Shown in pieces: positions 47,757 through 56,333 of a stretch of DNA of 64,000 nucleotides (position 1 is the stretch's first letter; the number at the start of each line of letters is the position of its first letter). The stretch covers positions 1-64,000 of the forward strand of contig CAMLJY010000002.1 of assembly GCA_946480465.1 (NCBI GenBank). Direction: 5' to 3'. The notes under the pieces are model-generated. The model saw only the letters and a program-made list of their open reading frames with translations. It did no database searches and was not told the DNA's origin. This DNA comes from an uncultured Burkholderiales bacterium. GTDB taxonomy: Bacteria > Pseudomonadota > Gammaproteobacteria > Burkholderiales > Burkholderiaceae. The position numbers and the translations under genes were made by a program.

Positions 47757-47917
47757 AGGCCGCTCAGCTTAGCGGTTGCGGCGGCCGTGCCCGTTCATCG
47801 GCCGTGGCGGCGCTTCGTCCGCCGCGCGCGCAGGCTGGTCGCACGTCGATCGCGCGGCGCGAGGGCCTTGCCTAGAGTCCGCTCCATCGACACACCACGA
47901 ACAAGCCGGAGCCCACC

Positions 47918-48085
47918 ATGACGAACGCCTTCACCACCCAAGCCACCGCCTTCGGCCTGGCCGCCATCGTCACGCTGGGCCTGCTGTTCGGCCTCGACGG
48001 CCTGGCCGCCAACGAATTCCAGGGCGCGCAGCAGCTCTTCTCGGCGCAGGCGACGCAGACAGCGCCGACCACGCAGCCGGGCTGA
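47918..48085 (+). CDS. small single-pass membrane protein (55 aa)
   Basis: A 55-codon gene with one hydrophobic helix (FGLAAIVTLGLLFGLDGLA) and a Gln/Ala-rich, polar C-terminal half (FQGAQQLFSAQATQTAPTT). It is followed 62 nt later by a very strong intrinsic terminator, indicating a real monocistronic transcript. GCCGGAG lies about 9 nt before the ATG. Similar short proteins recur in related betaproteobacteria as far as I recall; function unknown. Confidence 0.65.
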   Translation: MTNAFTTQATAFGLAAIVTLGLLFGLDGLAANEFQGAQQLFSAQATQTAPTTQPG

Positions 48086-48147
48086 CCGCAGCCGCCACGC
48101 TCACCGGGAGTCCACTCCTCCCGTCCCCTCGACCCGGGGGACTTCGG

Positions 48148-48181
48148 CCCGCCGCTCCGCTGCCGGAGCGGCGGGTTTTTT
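48148..48181 (+). terminator. strong rho-independent terminator
   Basis: A perfect 12-bp stem (CCCGCCGCTCCG / CGGAGCGGCGGG) with a CTGC loop followed by TTTTTT. It ends the 55-aa small-protein transcript. Confidence 0.92.
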
Positions 48182-48259
48182 CATGGGGGAGGCGCCAGGA
48201 GGGACGCGGGGCACGACTTACGATCGCGCCTCTTTCGACATTCCCAGGGGGACCGGCGC

Positions 48260-48541
48260 ATGAAAGCAGTCTGGAACGGCGTCACCATCGCCGAGAGCGA
48301 CGACACCGTCGTCGTGGAAGGCAACCACTACTTTCCCGAATCGTCACTGAAGCGCGATCACGTGACCTTCAGCAACCACCGCACGAGCTGCCCATGGAAG
48401 GGCCAGGCGCATTACTACAGCCTGCTCGTCAATGGCGAGATGAACCCGGACGCGGTCTGGTACTACCCCGAACCGAGCGAGGCGGCGCGGCAGATCAAGG
48501 GCCGGGTCGCGTTCTGGAAGGGCGTGCAGGTGACCGAATGA
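48260..48541 (+). CDS. DUF427 domain protein
   Basis: A complete single-domain DUF427 protein of 93 residues: MKAVWNGVTIAESDDTVVVEGNHYFP, SNHRTSCPWKGQAHYYSLLVNG, AVWYYPEPSEAARQIKGRVAFWKGVQV. Family members form a small beta-barrel of unknown function and are common across bacteria and fungi. Its stop overlaps the start of the DUF4397 lipoprotein gene (ATGA), suggesting translational coupling. Confidence 0.93.
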   Translation: MKAVWNGVTIAESDDTVVVEGNHYFPESSLKRDHVTFSNHRTSCPWKGQAHYYSLLVNGEMNPDAVWYYPEPSEAARQIKGRVAFWKGVQVTE

Positions 48542-49902
48542 CGAAGCGCATGACGAAGGCCGCGGCGATGAAGCCAGTGGCAATGCTGCCCGTGGCGATG
48601 CAGAGAAGCGAGGCAAGCGGCATCGGCCGCCGCCGGCTGCTGGTGGGCGCGTCAGGCACCGTCCTGCTCGCGGCCTGCGGCGGGCAGGTGGAGGAGGACG
48701 TGGACGACGTGGCCCGCGTGCGCCTGCTCAACGCCACCACCGCGTACCCGTCGATGGACCTGCAGGTGGGCGACACGCGGCGCAACACCAGCATCGGTTC
48801 CGGCGCGGTGGGCGCTTATGCGAACCTGAAGCAGGGCACGTACGCCACCGCCGTGACCAGCGCCGGCAGCGCGTCCACGCTGGCCAGCACCAGCCGCACG
48901 CTGGCCGAAGGCAAGGCCTACACCGTGGTCGCCTACGGCACGCTGGGCGACGTGGCCACCGCGCTGCTGGAAGAGAACGCCAGCGCCGCCGCCAGCGGCC
49001 AGGCCAAGGTGATGGTGCTGAATGCGGCGCCCGACGCCGGCAGCGTCGACGTCTACCTGACCGGCGCGGCCGACAGCCTGGACGCCGCCAGCCCGGTCGC
49101 CAACGGCGTGGCCGGCGGCAGCGCGGTGGGCTACGCCACGCTGAGCGCCGGCACCTATCGCCTGCGCGTCACGGCCGCCGGCGACAAGAGCCAGCTGCGC
49201 TTCGACGCCACCGGCCTCGTGCTGTCCAGCACGCAGGTGGCGACGCTGGTCGTCACGCCCACCGCCGGCAGCGTGCTGACGCAGGCGCTGCTGCTGACCC
49301 AGCAGGGCAGCGTGTCCGCGCTGGGCAACACGCTGGCGCGGGTGCGCCTGGTGGCTTCGGTGGCGGAGAACGGGAAGGTCACGGCCAGCCTGGGCGGCAG
49401 CGCGCTGATGACGGCCGGCACCTCGCCCACCGTGGGTGCCTACACCACGGTGACGGCCGGCACGCCGGCCTTCAGCCTGAGCGTCAACGGCCAGCCGGTG
49501 AGCACGCAGAACGTGACGCTGGCCGCCGGCACCGACACCACGCTGCTGGTGTGGGGCCCCGCGGCCACGCCGCAGATGGCGGTGCTGGCCGACGACAACC
49601 GCCTGCCGGCCTCGTCCAGCACGCAGGCGCGGCTGCGCCTGGTGCAGGCGGCCAACGGCCTGGCGGGCGGGCTGACGATGACGGTCGATGCGGTGGCCAT
49701 CGCCAACGACGTGCTGGCCGGTGCCGCATCAACCCATGCCAGCGTGGCCGGCGGCAGCGCGCAGCGCTTGATCGTGAGCTGGCCGCTCAGCAGCACGCCG
49801 CTGCATTCGTCCGACACCACGCTGGCGTCGCGCGGCGTCTACACGCTGTTCGTGATCGGTGACGCGCCGGCGCCGACGGCAGCGCTGCGCCGGGATCGCT
49901 GA
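48538..49902 (+). CDS. DUF4397 domain lipoprotein
   Basis: 454 residues. A Met-rich leader is followed by RRRLLVGASGTVLLAACGG, a lipobox with Cys near residue 43 (the twin Arg could also suit Tat export). The mature part is Ala/Gly/Thr/Ser-rich with repeated beta-domains of DUF4397 type (ARVRLLNATTAYPSMDLQVGD, AKVMVLNAAPDAGSVDVYLTG, ARLRLVQAANGLAGGLTMTVD). It should be a surface- or periplasm-anchored all-beta protein. Start ATG overlaps the DUF427 stop. Function unknown. Confidence 0.87.
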   Translation: MTKRMTKAAAMKPVAMLPVAMQRSEASGIGRRRLLVGASGTVLLAACGGQVEEDVDDVARVRLLNATTAYPSMDLQVGDTRRNTSIGSGAVGAYANLKQGTYATAVTSAGSASTLASTSRTLAEGKAYTVVAYGTLGDVATALLEENASAAASGQAKVMVLNAAPDAGSVDVYLTGAADSLDAASPVANGVAGGSAVGYATLSAGTYRLRVTAAGDKSQLRFDATGLVLSSTQVATLVVTPTAGSVLTQALLLTQQGSVSALGNTLARVRLVASVAENGKVTASLGGSALMTAGTSPTVGAYTTVTAGTPAFSLSVNGQPVSTQNVTLAAGTDTTLLVWGPAATPQMAVLADDNRLPASSSTQARLRLVQAANGLAGGLTMTVDAVAIANDVLAGAASTHASVAGGSAQRLIVSWPLSSTPLHSSDTTLASRGVYTLFVIGDAPAPTAALRRDR

Positions 49903-49907
49903 CGCAC

Positions 49908-49935
49908 AAAAAGAGCGGCCATGCGCTGGCCGCTC
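49908..49935 (-). terminator. bidirectional-type terminator between DUF4397 and pirin genes
   Basis: A perfect 9-bp stem GAGCGGCCA / TGGCCGCTC (49913-49921 with 49927-49935). Read on the minus strand it is followed by TTTTTG, so it is best suited to end the pirin transcript. The convergent DUF4397 transcript also meets the stem. Confidence 0.8.
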
Positions 49936-49945
49936 ACTTTGCCGT

Positions 49946-50818
49946 TCAGGCCAGGCGCCCTGCCTGGAAGTCCTCGACCGCCTGCATCAGCTCGTCGCGC
50001 GTGTTCATCACGAACGGCCCGTACTGCGCGATCGGCTCGTTCAGCGGGCGGCCGGCGATGAGCAGGGCGCGGGTCGGAGCGTCCGCCGCCTGCAGCACCA
50101 CGCCGTCGGAACCGGCGGTGTTGGCCAGGATCGCCATGCGCTGCTGCGGCACGGGGGTCTCGCCCACCTGCAGTGCGCCGCGGTAGACGTAGACGAAGGC
50201 ATTCAGGGCCGGGTCCAGCGGCTGCTCGAAGCGTGCGCCGGGCAGCAGGTGCAGGTCCAGGTACAGCGGCTCGGTGCGCGGGCGCTGCACGGCGCCGTCG
50301 ATGCCGTGGCTTCGGCCCGCTATCACGCGCACCGTCGTGCCGTCGCGCGTGAATTCGGGGATCTGCGCTGCCGGGATGTCGCGGTAGCCGGCGGGCTGCA
50401 TCTTGTCCGCCGCGGCCAGGTTCAGCCACAGCTGGAAGCCCTCCATGCGGCCTTCCTCCTGCTCCGGCAGCTCGCTGTGGATCACGCCGCGGCCGGCGGT
50501 CATCCACTGCACGCCGCCGTTGGTCAACAGGCCCTCGTTGCCCGCGGAGTCGCGGTGGCGCATGCGGCCGGCCAGCATGTAGGTCACGGTCTCGAAGCCG
50601 CGGTGCGGGTGGTCCGGGAAGCCGGCGATGTAGTCGTCCGCGCTGTCGGAGCCGAAGGCGTCGAGCATCAGGAAGGGATCGAGCCGGCGCTGCAGCGGCT
50701 GCGTCAGCACGCGCGTGAGCTTGACGCCGGCGCCGTCGCTGGTGGGCTGGCCGGCGACCAGCCGCTCGACGGCGCGGCCGCGGGTGACGACGGCGGGTGC
50801 GGCGGTGGTCGTGGTCAT
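49946..50818 (-). CDS. pirin family protein
   Basis: A bicupin of 290 residues. The metal site is seen in FPDHPHRGFETVTYMLAG (His pair, about 68-85) together with GRGVIHSELPE (His and Glu, about 110-120). The second cupin ends with IAGRPLNEPIAQYGPFVMNTRDEL, the pirin C-terminal signature. Bacterial pirins can act as quercetinase-like dioxygenases or regulators. It lies 31 nt downstream of azoR on the same strand, so both are probably controlled by the divergent LysR. Confidence 0.94.
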   Translation of the reverse strand: MTTTTAAPAVVTRGRAVERLVAGQPTSDGAGVKLTRVLTQPLQRRLDPFLMLDAFGSDSADDYIAGFPDHPHRGFETVTYMLAGRMRHRDSAGNEGLLTNGGVQWMTAGRGVIHSELPEQEEGRMEGFQLWLNLAAADKMQPAGYRDIPAAQIPEFTRDGTTVRVIAGRSHGIDGAVQRPRTEPLYLDLHLLPGARFEQPLDPALNAFVYVYRGALQVGETPVPQQRMAILANTAGSDGVVLQAADAPTRALLIAGRPLNEPIAQYGPFVMNTRDELMQAVEDFQAGRLA

Positions 50819-50849
50819 GGTGATCGGTCCTTTCAGTGGCGTTGGGGGA

Positions 50850-51479
50850 TCAGGCGGTCACGGCGTCATCGTGCAGCAGCGCGGCAATCTGCGCCTGGGC
50901 ATCGGCGATGCCCTTGGCCTCGGCCTCGGGCCCCATCGCCAGGCCCTCGGCGTAGACCACGTGCACGTCGGTCATGCCCAGGAAGGCGAGCACGTTGCGC
51001 AGGTAGGGCACCACGGTGTCGCTGGCCTGGTCGCGGTGCACGCCGCCGCGGGTCGTCACCACGTAGACGGTCTTGCCCTTCAGCAGGCCTTCGGGGCCGT
51101 TGGCGGTGTATTGGAACGTGACCCGCGCTCGGGAGATGGCGTCGATCCAGTTCTTGAGCTGCGCGCTGACGCCGAAGTTGTACATCGGCACGCCCAGCAC
51201 CACGACGTCGGCGGCCTGGATCTCGGCGATCAGCGCATCGTCCAGCGCGACGCGGGCGGCCTGTTCCGGCGTGCGCGCTTCGGCGGGCGTGAACAGCGCG
51301 CCGAGCGTGGTTTCGTCCAGCACCGGATGCGGGTTGTGCGTCAGGTCGCGCAGCGTGTGGCTGGCGCCCGGGTGGGCGGCGAGCAGGCCGCGCACCAAGT
51401 CGTCGCCGAGGCGGGTGGAGATGGAGCCGGCCCCGTTCGCATACGCACGGGCGCTGGAATTGACTTGCAGGATGTTCAT
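50850..51479 (-). CDS. azoR: FMN-dependent NADH-azoreductase
   Basis: A flavodoxin-like quinone/azo reductase, 209 residues. It has [11 protein letters not shown] (phosphate loop), [56 protein letters not shown] (FMN site with P-M-Y-N-F and the T-R-G-G loop). It reduces azo compounds or quinones with NADH, as a homodimer. GGAG precedes the ATG. Divergent from a LysR gene 110 bp away and probably co-transcribed with the pirin gene; the trio resembles quinone/electrophile-response units. Confidence 0.95.
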   Translation of the reverse strand: MNILQVNSSARAYANGAGSISTRLGDDLVRGLLAAHPGASHTLRDLTHNPHPVLDETTLGALFTPAEARTPEQAARVALDDALIAEIQAADVVVLGVPMYNFGVSAQLKNWIDAISRARVTFQYTANGPEGLLKGKTVYVVTTRGGVHRDQASDTVVPYLRNVLAFLGMTDVHVVYAEGLAMGPEAEAKGIADAQAQIAALLHDDAVTA

Positions 51480-51589
51480 GGGGACTCCGGGCGGTGGGTT
51501 GATCGATGGGATTCACTCTATTGGTGATAGTTGAGCAACAGAAGTGGTCAATCTGCACAGGTAAGTTCCATCAGCGGAACAATCGCCCG

Positions 51590-52519
51590 GTGGATCTGGA
51601 TGCCAACGACCTGCTGCTGTTCGCCCGCGTGGCCGAATCGGGCAGCTTCAGCCGGGCCGCCGAGCGGGTGCAGCTGCCCAAGTCCACGGTGTCGCGCCGT
51701 GTCGCGGCCCTGGAAAAGCGCCTGGGCGAGCGCCTGCTGCAGCGCAGCACCCGCAAGCTGGCGATCACGGATTTCGGCCTGGGCGTGCTCGACCACGCGC
51801 GCGCGCTCGCGGCCGAGGTCGAGGGCGCGCAGGCACTGGCCCAGCACCGGCAGTCCAAGCCCAGTGGGCGGCTGCGGGTGTCGATGCCGGCTGACTTCGC
51901 CGGCTCGGCGCTGCCGGCCATGCTGGCCGCGTTCGTGCGCGAGCATCCGGCGATCCAGCTCGAGCTGGACTTGTCGCCGCGCCGTGTCGACCTGATCGGC
52001 GAGAACTTCGACCTGGCGGTGCGCATGGGCGACCTGCCGGACGACAGCCAGCTGGCGGCGCGCCGGCTGGCGGAGATGACGATGGGCCTGTACGCGGCGC
52101 CGGCCTACCTGCAGGCGGTGGGCGAGCCGCGCGAGCCGGACGACCTGCTTGCGCTGCACGGGCTGCTGCTGCTCAAGCGCAGCGGGGACGCCCAGGTCTG
52201 GTCGCTGACCCGGGACGAGGGCGACGCGCGCGAGCGCTGGGAGCGCAGCCCGGAGAAGCGCACGCTGGCCAACTCGCCCGAGGTGCTGTTGAGCATGGCG
52301 CTGGCCGGCCACGGCATCGTCGCGGTGCCCGACTTCTATGCCCGCACGCGCGTGGCCGGCGGTGCGCTGGTGCGTGTGCTGCCCGATTGGTGCCTGCCGC
52401 CGGGCAGCTGCTGGGCGGTCTTCCCCAGCCGGCGGCTGATGCCGGCGCGCACGCGCGCCTTCCTCGATGCACTGGTCGCCACGATGGGCACCTGCACCGA
52501 GCCGTCGATGCGGGTGTGA
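51590..52519 (+). CDS. LysR-family transcriptional regulator
   Basis: 309 residues from GTG 51590 (M-DLDANDLLLFARVAE). The N-terminal winged helix is SGSFSRAAERVQLPKSTVSRRVAALEKRLGERLLQRSTRKL. The rest is the LysR substrate-binding domain (GRLRVSMPADFAGSALPAMLAAF, LDLSPRRVDLIGENFDLAVRMG, VLLSMALAGHGIVAVPD). It belongs to the CrgA/PtxR-like group. A frame start 84 nt upstream is possible but would extend beyond the usual N-terminus. By position it should control azoR-pirin and itself. Confidence 0.94.
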   Translation: MDLDANDLLLFARVAESGSFSRAAERVQLPKSTVSRRVAALEKRLGERLLQRSTRKLAITDFGLGVLDHARALAAEVEGAQALAQHRQSKPSGRLRVSMPADFAGSALPAMLAAFVREHPAIQLELDLSPRRVDLIGENFDLAVRMGDLPDDSQLAARRLAEMTMGLYAAPAYLQAVGEPREPDDLLALHGLLLLKRSGDAQVWSLTRDEGDARERWERSPEKRTLANSPEVLLSMALAGHGIVAVPDFYARTRVAGGALVRVLPDWCLPPGSCWAVFPSRRLMPARTRAFLDALVATMGTCTEPSMRV

Positions 52520-52539
52520 CGCGGCGCGCGAGCTGGGAC

Positions 52540-53313
52540 ATGGGTGGCCTTCCGATCGACGACGATGGCGTGCCATCCGGTGGGGCGCCGGGCGGCGCGT
52601 CCTTCCCGGCGCCGGGCGGTGCATCGGCCCCGCCCCTGGGCTTGGCGCACCGCCGCCGCCTGCGCGACGTGTGGCGCTCGGCCGGCTGGCCTTACCAGGA
52701 CTTGATTGAAGTCGAGCTGCTGGCCGCGGGCTTGCTATCGCGTGAAAGAGATGGCCATGGCCGCGAGACGGTGCGCGTCACCGATGCCGGCATCGCGCTG
52801 CTGGCGCACACGCTGCAGCGCAACCGCGCCACGCGCGACGCGCACGAGGCGCTGGTCGGCCGCATCGCACGCGAGATGCAGCGTGCCGGCCGCATCGTCT
52901 GGCGCGGACTGTCACTGCGCGCGCGGGTGGGTGAGGGCGATGCCGCGGCCTGGGCGATGGCGATGCCGGACGTCTACTCGGTGCGCCACACCTCGGTCGA
53001 GGACTACCTGGAACCGGTGGTGCACGAGATCAAGGTGCGCCGGGCCGACCTGCTGGCCGACCTGCGCAAGCCACTGAAGGGCGAGGCCTACCGCCAGATC
53101 GCCGGCCAGTGCTGGTACGTGCTGCGCGAGGGCATCGGCGATGCGGATGACGTGCCGTCCTGCTACGGCGTGATGCTGGCGCACGACGGCGGCGCGATCG
53201 AGGTGCAGCGCCCGGCACCCGCGCGGGCAATGAAGCTGCCCTTCGGCATCTGGATGGCGCTGGCCCGCGCGGCGCCGGAGCCGCACGAAGGCGACGAGCA
53301 GGCCGGCTGGTGA
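52540..53313 (+). CDS. winged-helix plus PD-(D/E)XK-like protein of unknown function
   Basis: 257 residues. After a disordered Gly/Ala/Pro N-terminus, residues about 40-85 look like a winged helix (RRRLRDVWRSAGWPYQDLIEVELLAAGLLSRERDGHGRETVRVTDAG). Residues about 140-190 carry a nuclease-like signature: MPDVYSVRHTSVEDYLEPVVHEIKVRRADLLADLRKPLKGEAYRQIAGQCWYVL, i.e. P-D ... E-x-K within alternating strand/helix, similar to MmcB-type PD-(D/E)XK proteins. That suggests DNA binding and possible Mg-dependent nuclease activity. It follows lysR by 20 nt on the same strand. No known family name; the fold call is by eye only. Confidence 0.7.
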   Translation: MGGLPIDDDGVPSGGAPGGASFPAPGGASAPPLGLAHRRRLRDVWRSAGWPYQDLIEVELLAAGLLSRERDGHGRETVRVTDAGIALLAHTLQRNRATRDAHEALVGRIAREMQRAGRIVWRGLSLRARVGEGDAAAWAMAMPDVYSVRHTSVEDYLEPVVHEIKVRRADLLADLRKPLKGEAYRQIAGQCWYVLREGIGDADDVPSCYGVMLAHDGGAIEVQRPAPARAMKLPFGIWMALARAAPEPHEGDEQAGW

Positions 53314-53516
53314 GTCGCGGCGGCCTGGCCGCCGCAATGCGCGGGCGTGCGGTGCCGCCAGCCCTGCAGCCTGGCCGCAGGCGCGCCGCCGCAGCAGCGT
53401 GCCGCCGCTGCGCCGGCGCCCACGGCGCCTTGCACCCGCCGGATCCGGGTCCGTGCGGGGGGCAGGGCCATGGACGACTGAGCACAATGACCGCTCCCCA
53501 CGATGGAGCCCCGCCG

Positions 53517-55094
53517 ATGCGCCGCCGCCTGAACCCGGTTGCCCATGCCGCCCTGCTCGCCGTCGCGCTGCTGCTGGCGCAGCCCGCCGCGGCCGCGCCG
53601 ACCCCGCCCGGCCCCGGCGTCGCATGGCTCAGCGCGGCCGCCGACGCCCAGGTCGACGCCGCGCTGGCGCGGGCCCGCGCCGAGAAGAGGCCGGTGCTGC
53701 TGTACTGGGGCGCGAAGTGGTGTCCACCCTGCAACCAGCTGAAGGCGACGCTGTTCAATCGCCAGGACTTCATCGGCCTGTCGAAGAACTTCGTCGCGGT
53801 GCACGTCGATGGCGACCTGCCCGGCGCGCAGAAGCTGGGCACGCGCTTCAAGGTGCGCGGCTACCCGACGATGATCCTGATGGCGCCCGATGGCCATGAG
53901 ATCACCCGCCTGCCCGGCGAGGCCGATGCACCGCAGGTGATGTCCATGCTGCAGCAAGGCCTGGCCGGGGGCCGCCCGGTGAAGGCGGTGCTGGCTGATG
54001 CGCGGGCCGGCAAGCCGCTGGCGCCGAACGAATGGCGCGCATTGGCGCTGTACTCCTGGGGCACCGACCGGGAGGCGCTGGTGCCCGAGGCCGAGCGTGC
54101 CGGGGTGCTGGCGCAGCTGGCGGCGGCCGTGCCGGCGGCGGAAGCCGAAGCGGCGACCCGCCTGCTGCTGAAGGCGCTGGCCGAGAGCGACGACGGCAAA
54201 GGCCTGAAGCCCGACGCCGCGACGGTCGACCGCGTGAAGAAGCTGCTGGCCGACCCGGCCGCGACGCGCGCGCAAATCGACACCGTGGTGAACTACCCGG
54301 ACGAGATCACCCGCGCGTTGGCGCCCGAACCCGGCGCCGCGCGCCAGGCCCTGGCCGCCGCCTTCGACGCCGCGCTGAAGCGCCTGCAGGCCGACCCGAG
54401 CCTGTCCCGGGCCGACCGCCAGTCGGCGCTGCTGGGCCGCGTGAACCTGGCGCGGCTGGCCGGCGCGAAGGACGAGCGCCATCCGGCGCTGGACGCCGCG
54501 CTGTTGCAGGAGGTGAAGGAGCTGGCCGCCCGCGACGACCGCGAGATCACCGACGGCTATGAGCGCCAGGCCGTGATCACCTCGGCCGCGTACGTGCTCG
54601 GCCAGGCGGGGTTGTGGGCCGAGAGCGACGCGCTCCTGAAGGCCAACCTCACGAAGAGCCACTCGCCGTACTACCTGATGAGCCAGCTGGCCGGCAATGC
54701 GCGCAGGTTGGGCCGCCACGACGAGGCGCTGGGCTGGTACCGGCAGGCCTACGAGAAGTCCGAGGGCCCGGCGACGCGGCTGCAGTGGGGCGCGGGTTAC
54801 CTGTCGGCCCTGGTGGAGCTGGCGCCGCAGGATGCGGCGCGCATCGAGAAGACGGCGGCCCAGCTGTTCAGCGAGGCGGGGCAGGACAAGGGCGCGTTCT
54901 ACGAGCGCAGCGCCCGCGCGCTGCAGCGCGTGGGATCGAAGCTCGGGGCCTGGAACGCCGGTGGCCGGCATAACGCCGCACTGGAGCGGCTGCGGCGTCG
55001 GCTGGAGGGGGTCTGTGGCCGCATCGATGCCGCGGATGCGCAGCGCGCCACCTGCGACGCGCTGTCGAAATCGCTGTCGAAGCCGTCGGCCTGA
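53517..55094 (+). CDS. exported thioredoxin-fold protein with helical repeat domain
   Basis: 525 residues. A signal peptide (ALLAVALLLAQPAAAAP) precedes a thioredoxin domain with the redox motif KWCPPCNQLKATLF (about 65) and the cis-Pro in RGYPTMILMAPDG. From about 160 on, the protein is an Ala/Leu-rich helical domain with TPR-like units (GQAGLWAESDALLKANL, RRLGRHDEALGWYRQAYEKSEG). Two cysteines close to the C-terminus may pair. Periplasmic dithiol oxidoreductase or chaperone is the likely role. ATG 53517 (GGAG upstream) is preferred over ATG 53487. Confidence 0.87.
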   Translation: MRRRLNPVAHAALLAVALLLAQPAAAAPTPPGPGVAWLSAAADAQVDAALARARAEKRPVLLYWGAKWCPPCNQLKATLFNRQDFIGLSKNFVAVHVDGDLPGAQKLGTRFKVRGYPTMILMAPDGHEITRLPGEADAPQVMSMLQQGLAGGRPVKAVLADARAGKPLAPNEWRALALYSWGTDREALVPEAERAGVLAQLAAAVPAAEAEAATRLLLKALAESDDGKGLKPDAATVDRVKKLLADPAATRAQIDTVVNYPDEITRALAPEPGAARQALAAAFDAALKRLQADPSLSRADRQSALLGRVNLARLAGAKDERHPALDAALLQEVKELAARDDREITDGYERQAVITSAAYVLGQAGLWAESDALLKANLTKSHSPYYLMSQLAGNARRLGRHDEALGWYRQAYEKSEGPATRLQWGAGYLSALVELAPQDAARIEKTAAQLFSEAGQDKGAFYERSARALQRVGSKLGAWNAGGRHNAALERLRRRLEGVCGRIDAADAQRATCDALSKSLSKPSA

Positions 55095-55100
55095 TGCGCC

Positions 55101-55150
55101 TTCAGGGAACTGGAGGCAACGTGAGGCGACTTGAGGCGACTTGAGGCGGC
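55101..55150. repeat. degenerate 10-bp tandem repeat
   Basis: Five 10-bp units in register just after the thioredoxin-like gene: TTCAGGGAAC, TGGAGGCAAC, GTGAGGCGAC, TTGAGGCGAC, TTGAGGCGGC. Units 3-5 are nearly identical. No function evident. Confidence 0.6.
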
Positions 55151-55172
55151 CTGGGCCGGATTGGACGTGCGG

Positions 55173-55203
55173 TGAACGAACCGGGCATGCCCGGTTTCGT
55201 TCA
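55173..55203. terminator. hairpin terminator between convergent genes
   Basis: TGAACGAACCGGGC pairs with GCCCGGTTTCGTTCA (one bulged T), a 14-bp stem with a 2-nt loop. Symmetric position between the convergent thioredoxin-like and GST genes suggests bidirectional termination. No long T-tract. Confidence 0.6.
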
Positions 55204-55226
55204 TGCCTCGAGAGCCGGCGTGCGCT

Positions 55227-55835
55227 TTACTTGATCAGCCCTTCGGCCTTCATGGCCGCCTGCACTGCCGGCCGCGCGGCCACGCGGGCCTGGAAGGCCT
55301 GCACCCGCGCGAAGCCCGACAGGTCGACGCCGACCCGCGAGGCCCAGTTCGTCACCGTGAACAGGTAGGCGTCGGCGACGGTGAACTGCTCGCCCAGCAG
55401 GTAGTCGCGGCCTTCGAGCTGCTCGTCGATGTACTTGTAGCGGCCGATCAGCTTGTCCCGGTAGACCGCCTTGGCTTCCTCGGGGATCCCCGGATTGAAA
55501 AGCGGCGAGTAGCTCTTGTGCAGCTCGCTCGAGATGAAGTTGAGCCACTCGATGAGCCGGTAGCGCTGGAAGGTGCCGGCGGCCGGTGCCAGGCCGCTCG
55601 CGGGCGCCTGGTCGGCCAGGTATTGCACGATGGCCGGTCCTTCGGACAGGCGCTGGCCGTCGTCCAGCTCCAGCAGCGGCACGTAACCCTTCGGATTGAT
55701 GGTGTAGTAGTCGGTGCCGTCGACCAGCTTGTGGGTCTTGGTGCTGGCCAGCACTGCCTCGTGGGGCAACCCGGTCTCGTGCAGGACGATGTGCGGGCAG
55801 AGCGAGCAGGCGCCCGGGCTGTAGTAGAGCTTCAT
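55227..55835 (-). CDS. gstA: glutathione S-transferase (beta class)
   Basis: 202 residues. MKLYYSPGACSLCPHIVLHETGLPHE is the beta-class N-terminus with the catalytic Cys at position 10, and PKGYVPLLELDDGQRLSEGPAIVQYLAD forms the glutathione site. The C-terminal helical domain has GEQFTVADAYLFTVTNWA. It conjugates glutathione to electrophiles in the cytoplasm. ATG 55835 follows GGAGG; the ATG 27 nt upstream is less likely. Monocistronic. Confidence 0.95.
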   Translation of the reverse strand: MKLYYSPGACSLCPHIVLHETGLPHEAVLASTKTHKLVDGTDYYTINPKGYVPLLELDDGQRLSEGPAIVQYLADQAPASGLAPAAGTFQRYRLIEWLNFISSELHKSYSPLFNPGIPEEAKAVYRDKLIGRYKYIDEQLEGRDYLLGEQFTVADAYLFTVTNWASRVGVDLSGFARVQAFQARVAARPAVQAAMKAEGLIK

Positions 55836-55964
55836 GTCATCCTCCGTGGGCAGGTGGGGCACGTACGATACCTTGCCGCCCGAAAGTCCCCGCCCGCCGC
55901 TGCGCCATTGCGCCGATCGCGCGGCGCGGCGGCCGGGGCTTCACACCTTTCGACGGAACCCGCC

Positions 55965-56333
55965 ATGCCGAGACACATCCTCGACGAATCGCAGATTCAT
56001 CCCGCCATCCGGCAGAAGGTCGCAGAACTGCACGCCAGCACCGTGCGCGACGTGCTGGCGGCCACCGCGGCGCACGCGGTGGTGGTGGTGGGCATGGGGC
56101 AGAACCCGTTCCCGCGCCGCGCCCGCCGTGCGCTGGAGGCGGCGGGCATTCCTTACCACTACATCGGCTACGGGAACTACTTCAGCCAATGGAGGCGCCG
56201 CAACGCACTGAAGATGTGGACGGGCTGGCCGACCTTTCCGATGGTGTTCGTCAAGGGCACGCTGGTCGGCGGTGCGCAGGACCTCGAAGCGCTGATCGCC
56301 AGCGGCGAGCTCAAGCGCCTCGTCGCCGCATGA
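55965..56333 (+). CDS. glutaredoxin-fold protein lacking active-site cysteines
   Basis: 122 residues. The glutaredoxin fold is clear: VVVVGMGQNPFPRRARRALEAAGIPYHYIGYGNY, WTGWPTFPMVFVKGTLVGGAQDLEALIASGEL, with the TFP cis-proline motif and the GG-x-x-D-L glutathione-site motif. The usual CPYC/CGFS position reads GQNPFPRR, and the protein contains no cysteine at all. It cannot be a redox enzyme but could bind glutathione or an iron-sulfur partner, or be purely structural. Its stop overlaps the next gene (ATGA), starting a four-gene overlapping chain. Confidence 0.88.
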   Translation: MPRHILDESQIHPAIRQKVAELHASTVRDVLAATAAHAVVVVGMGQNPFPRRARRALEAAGIPYHYIGYGNYFSQWRRRNALKMWTGWPTFPMVFVKGTLVGGAQDLEALIASGELKRLVAA

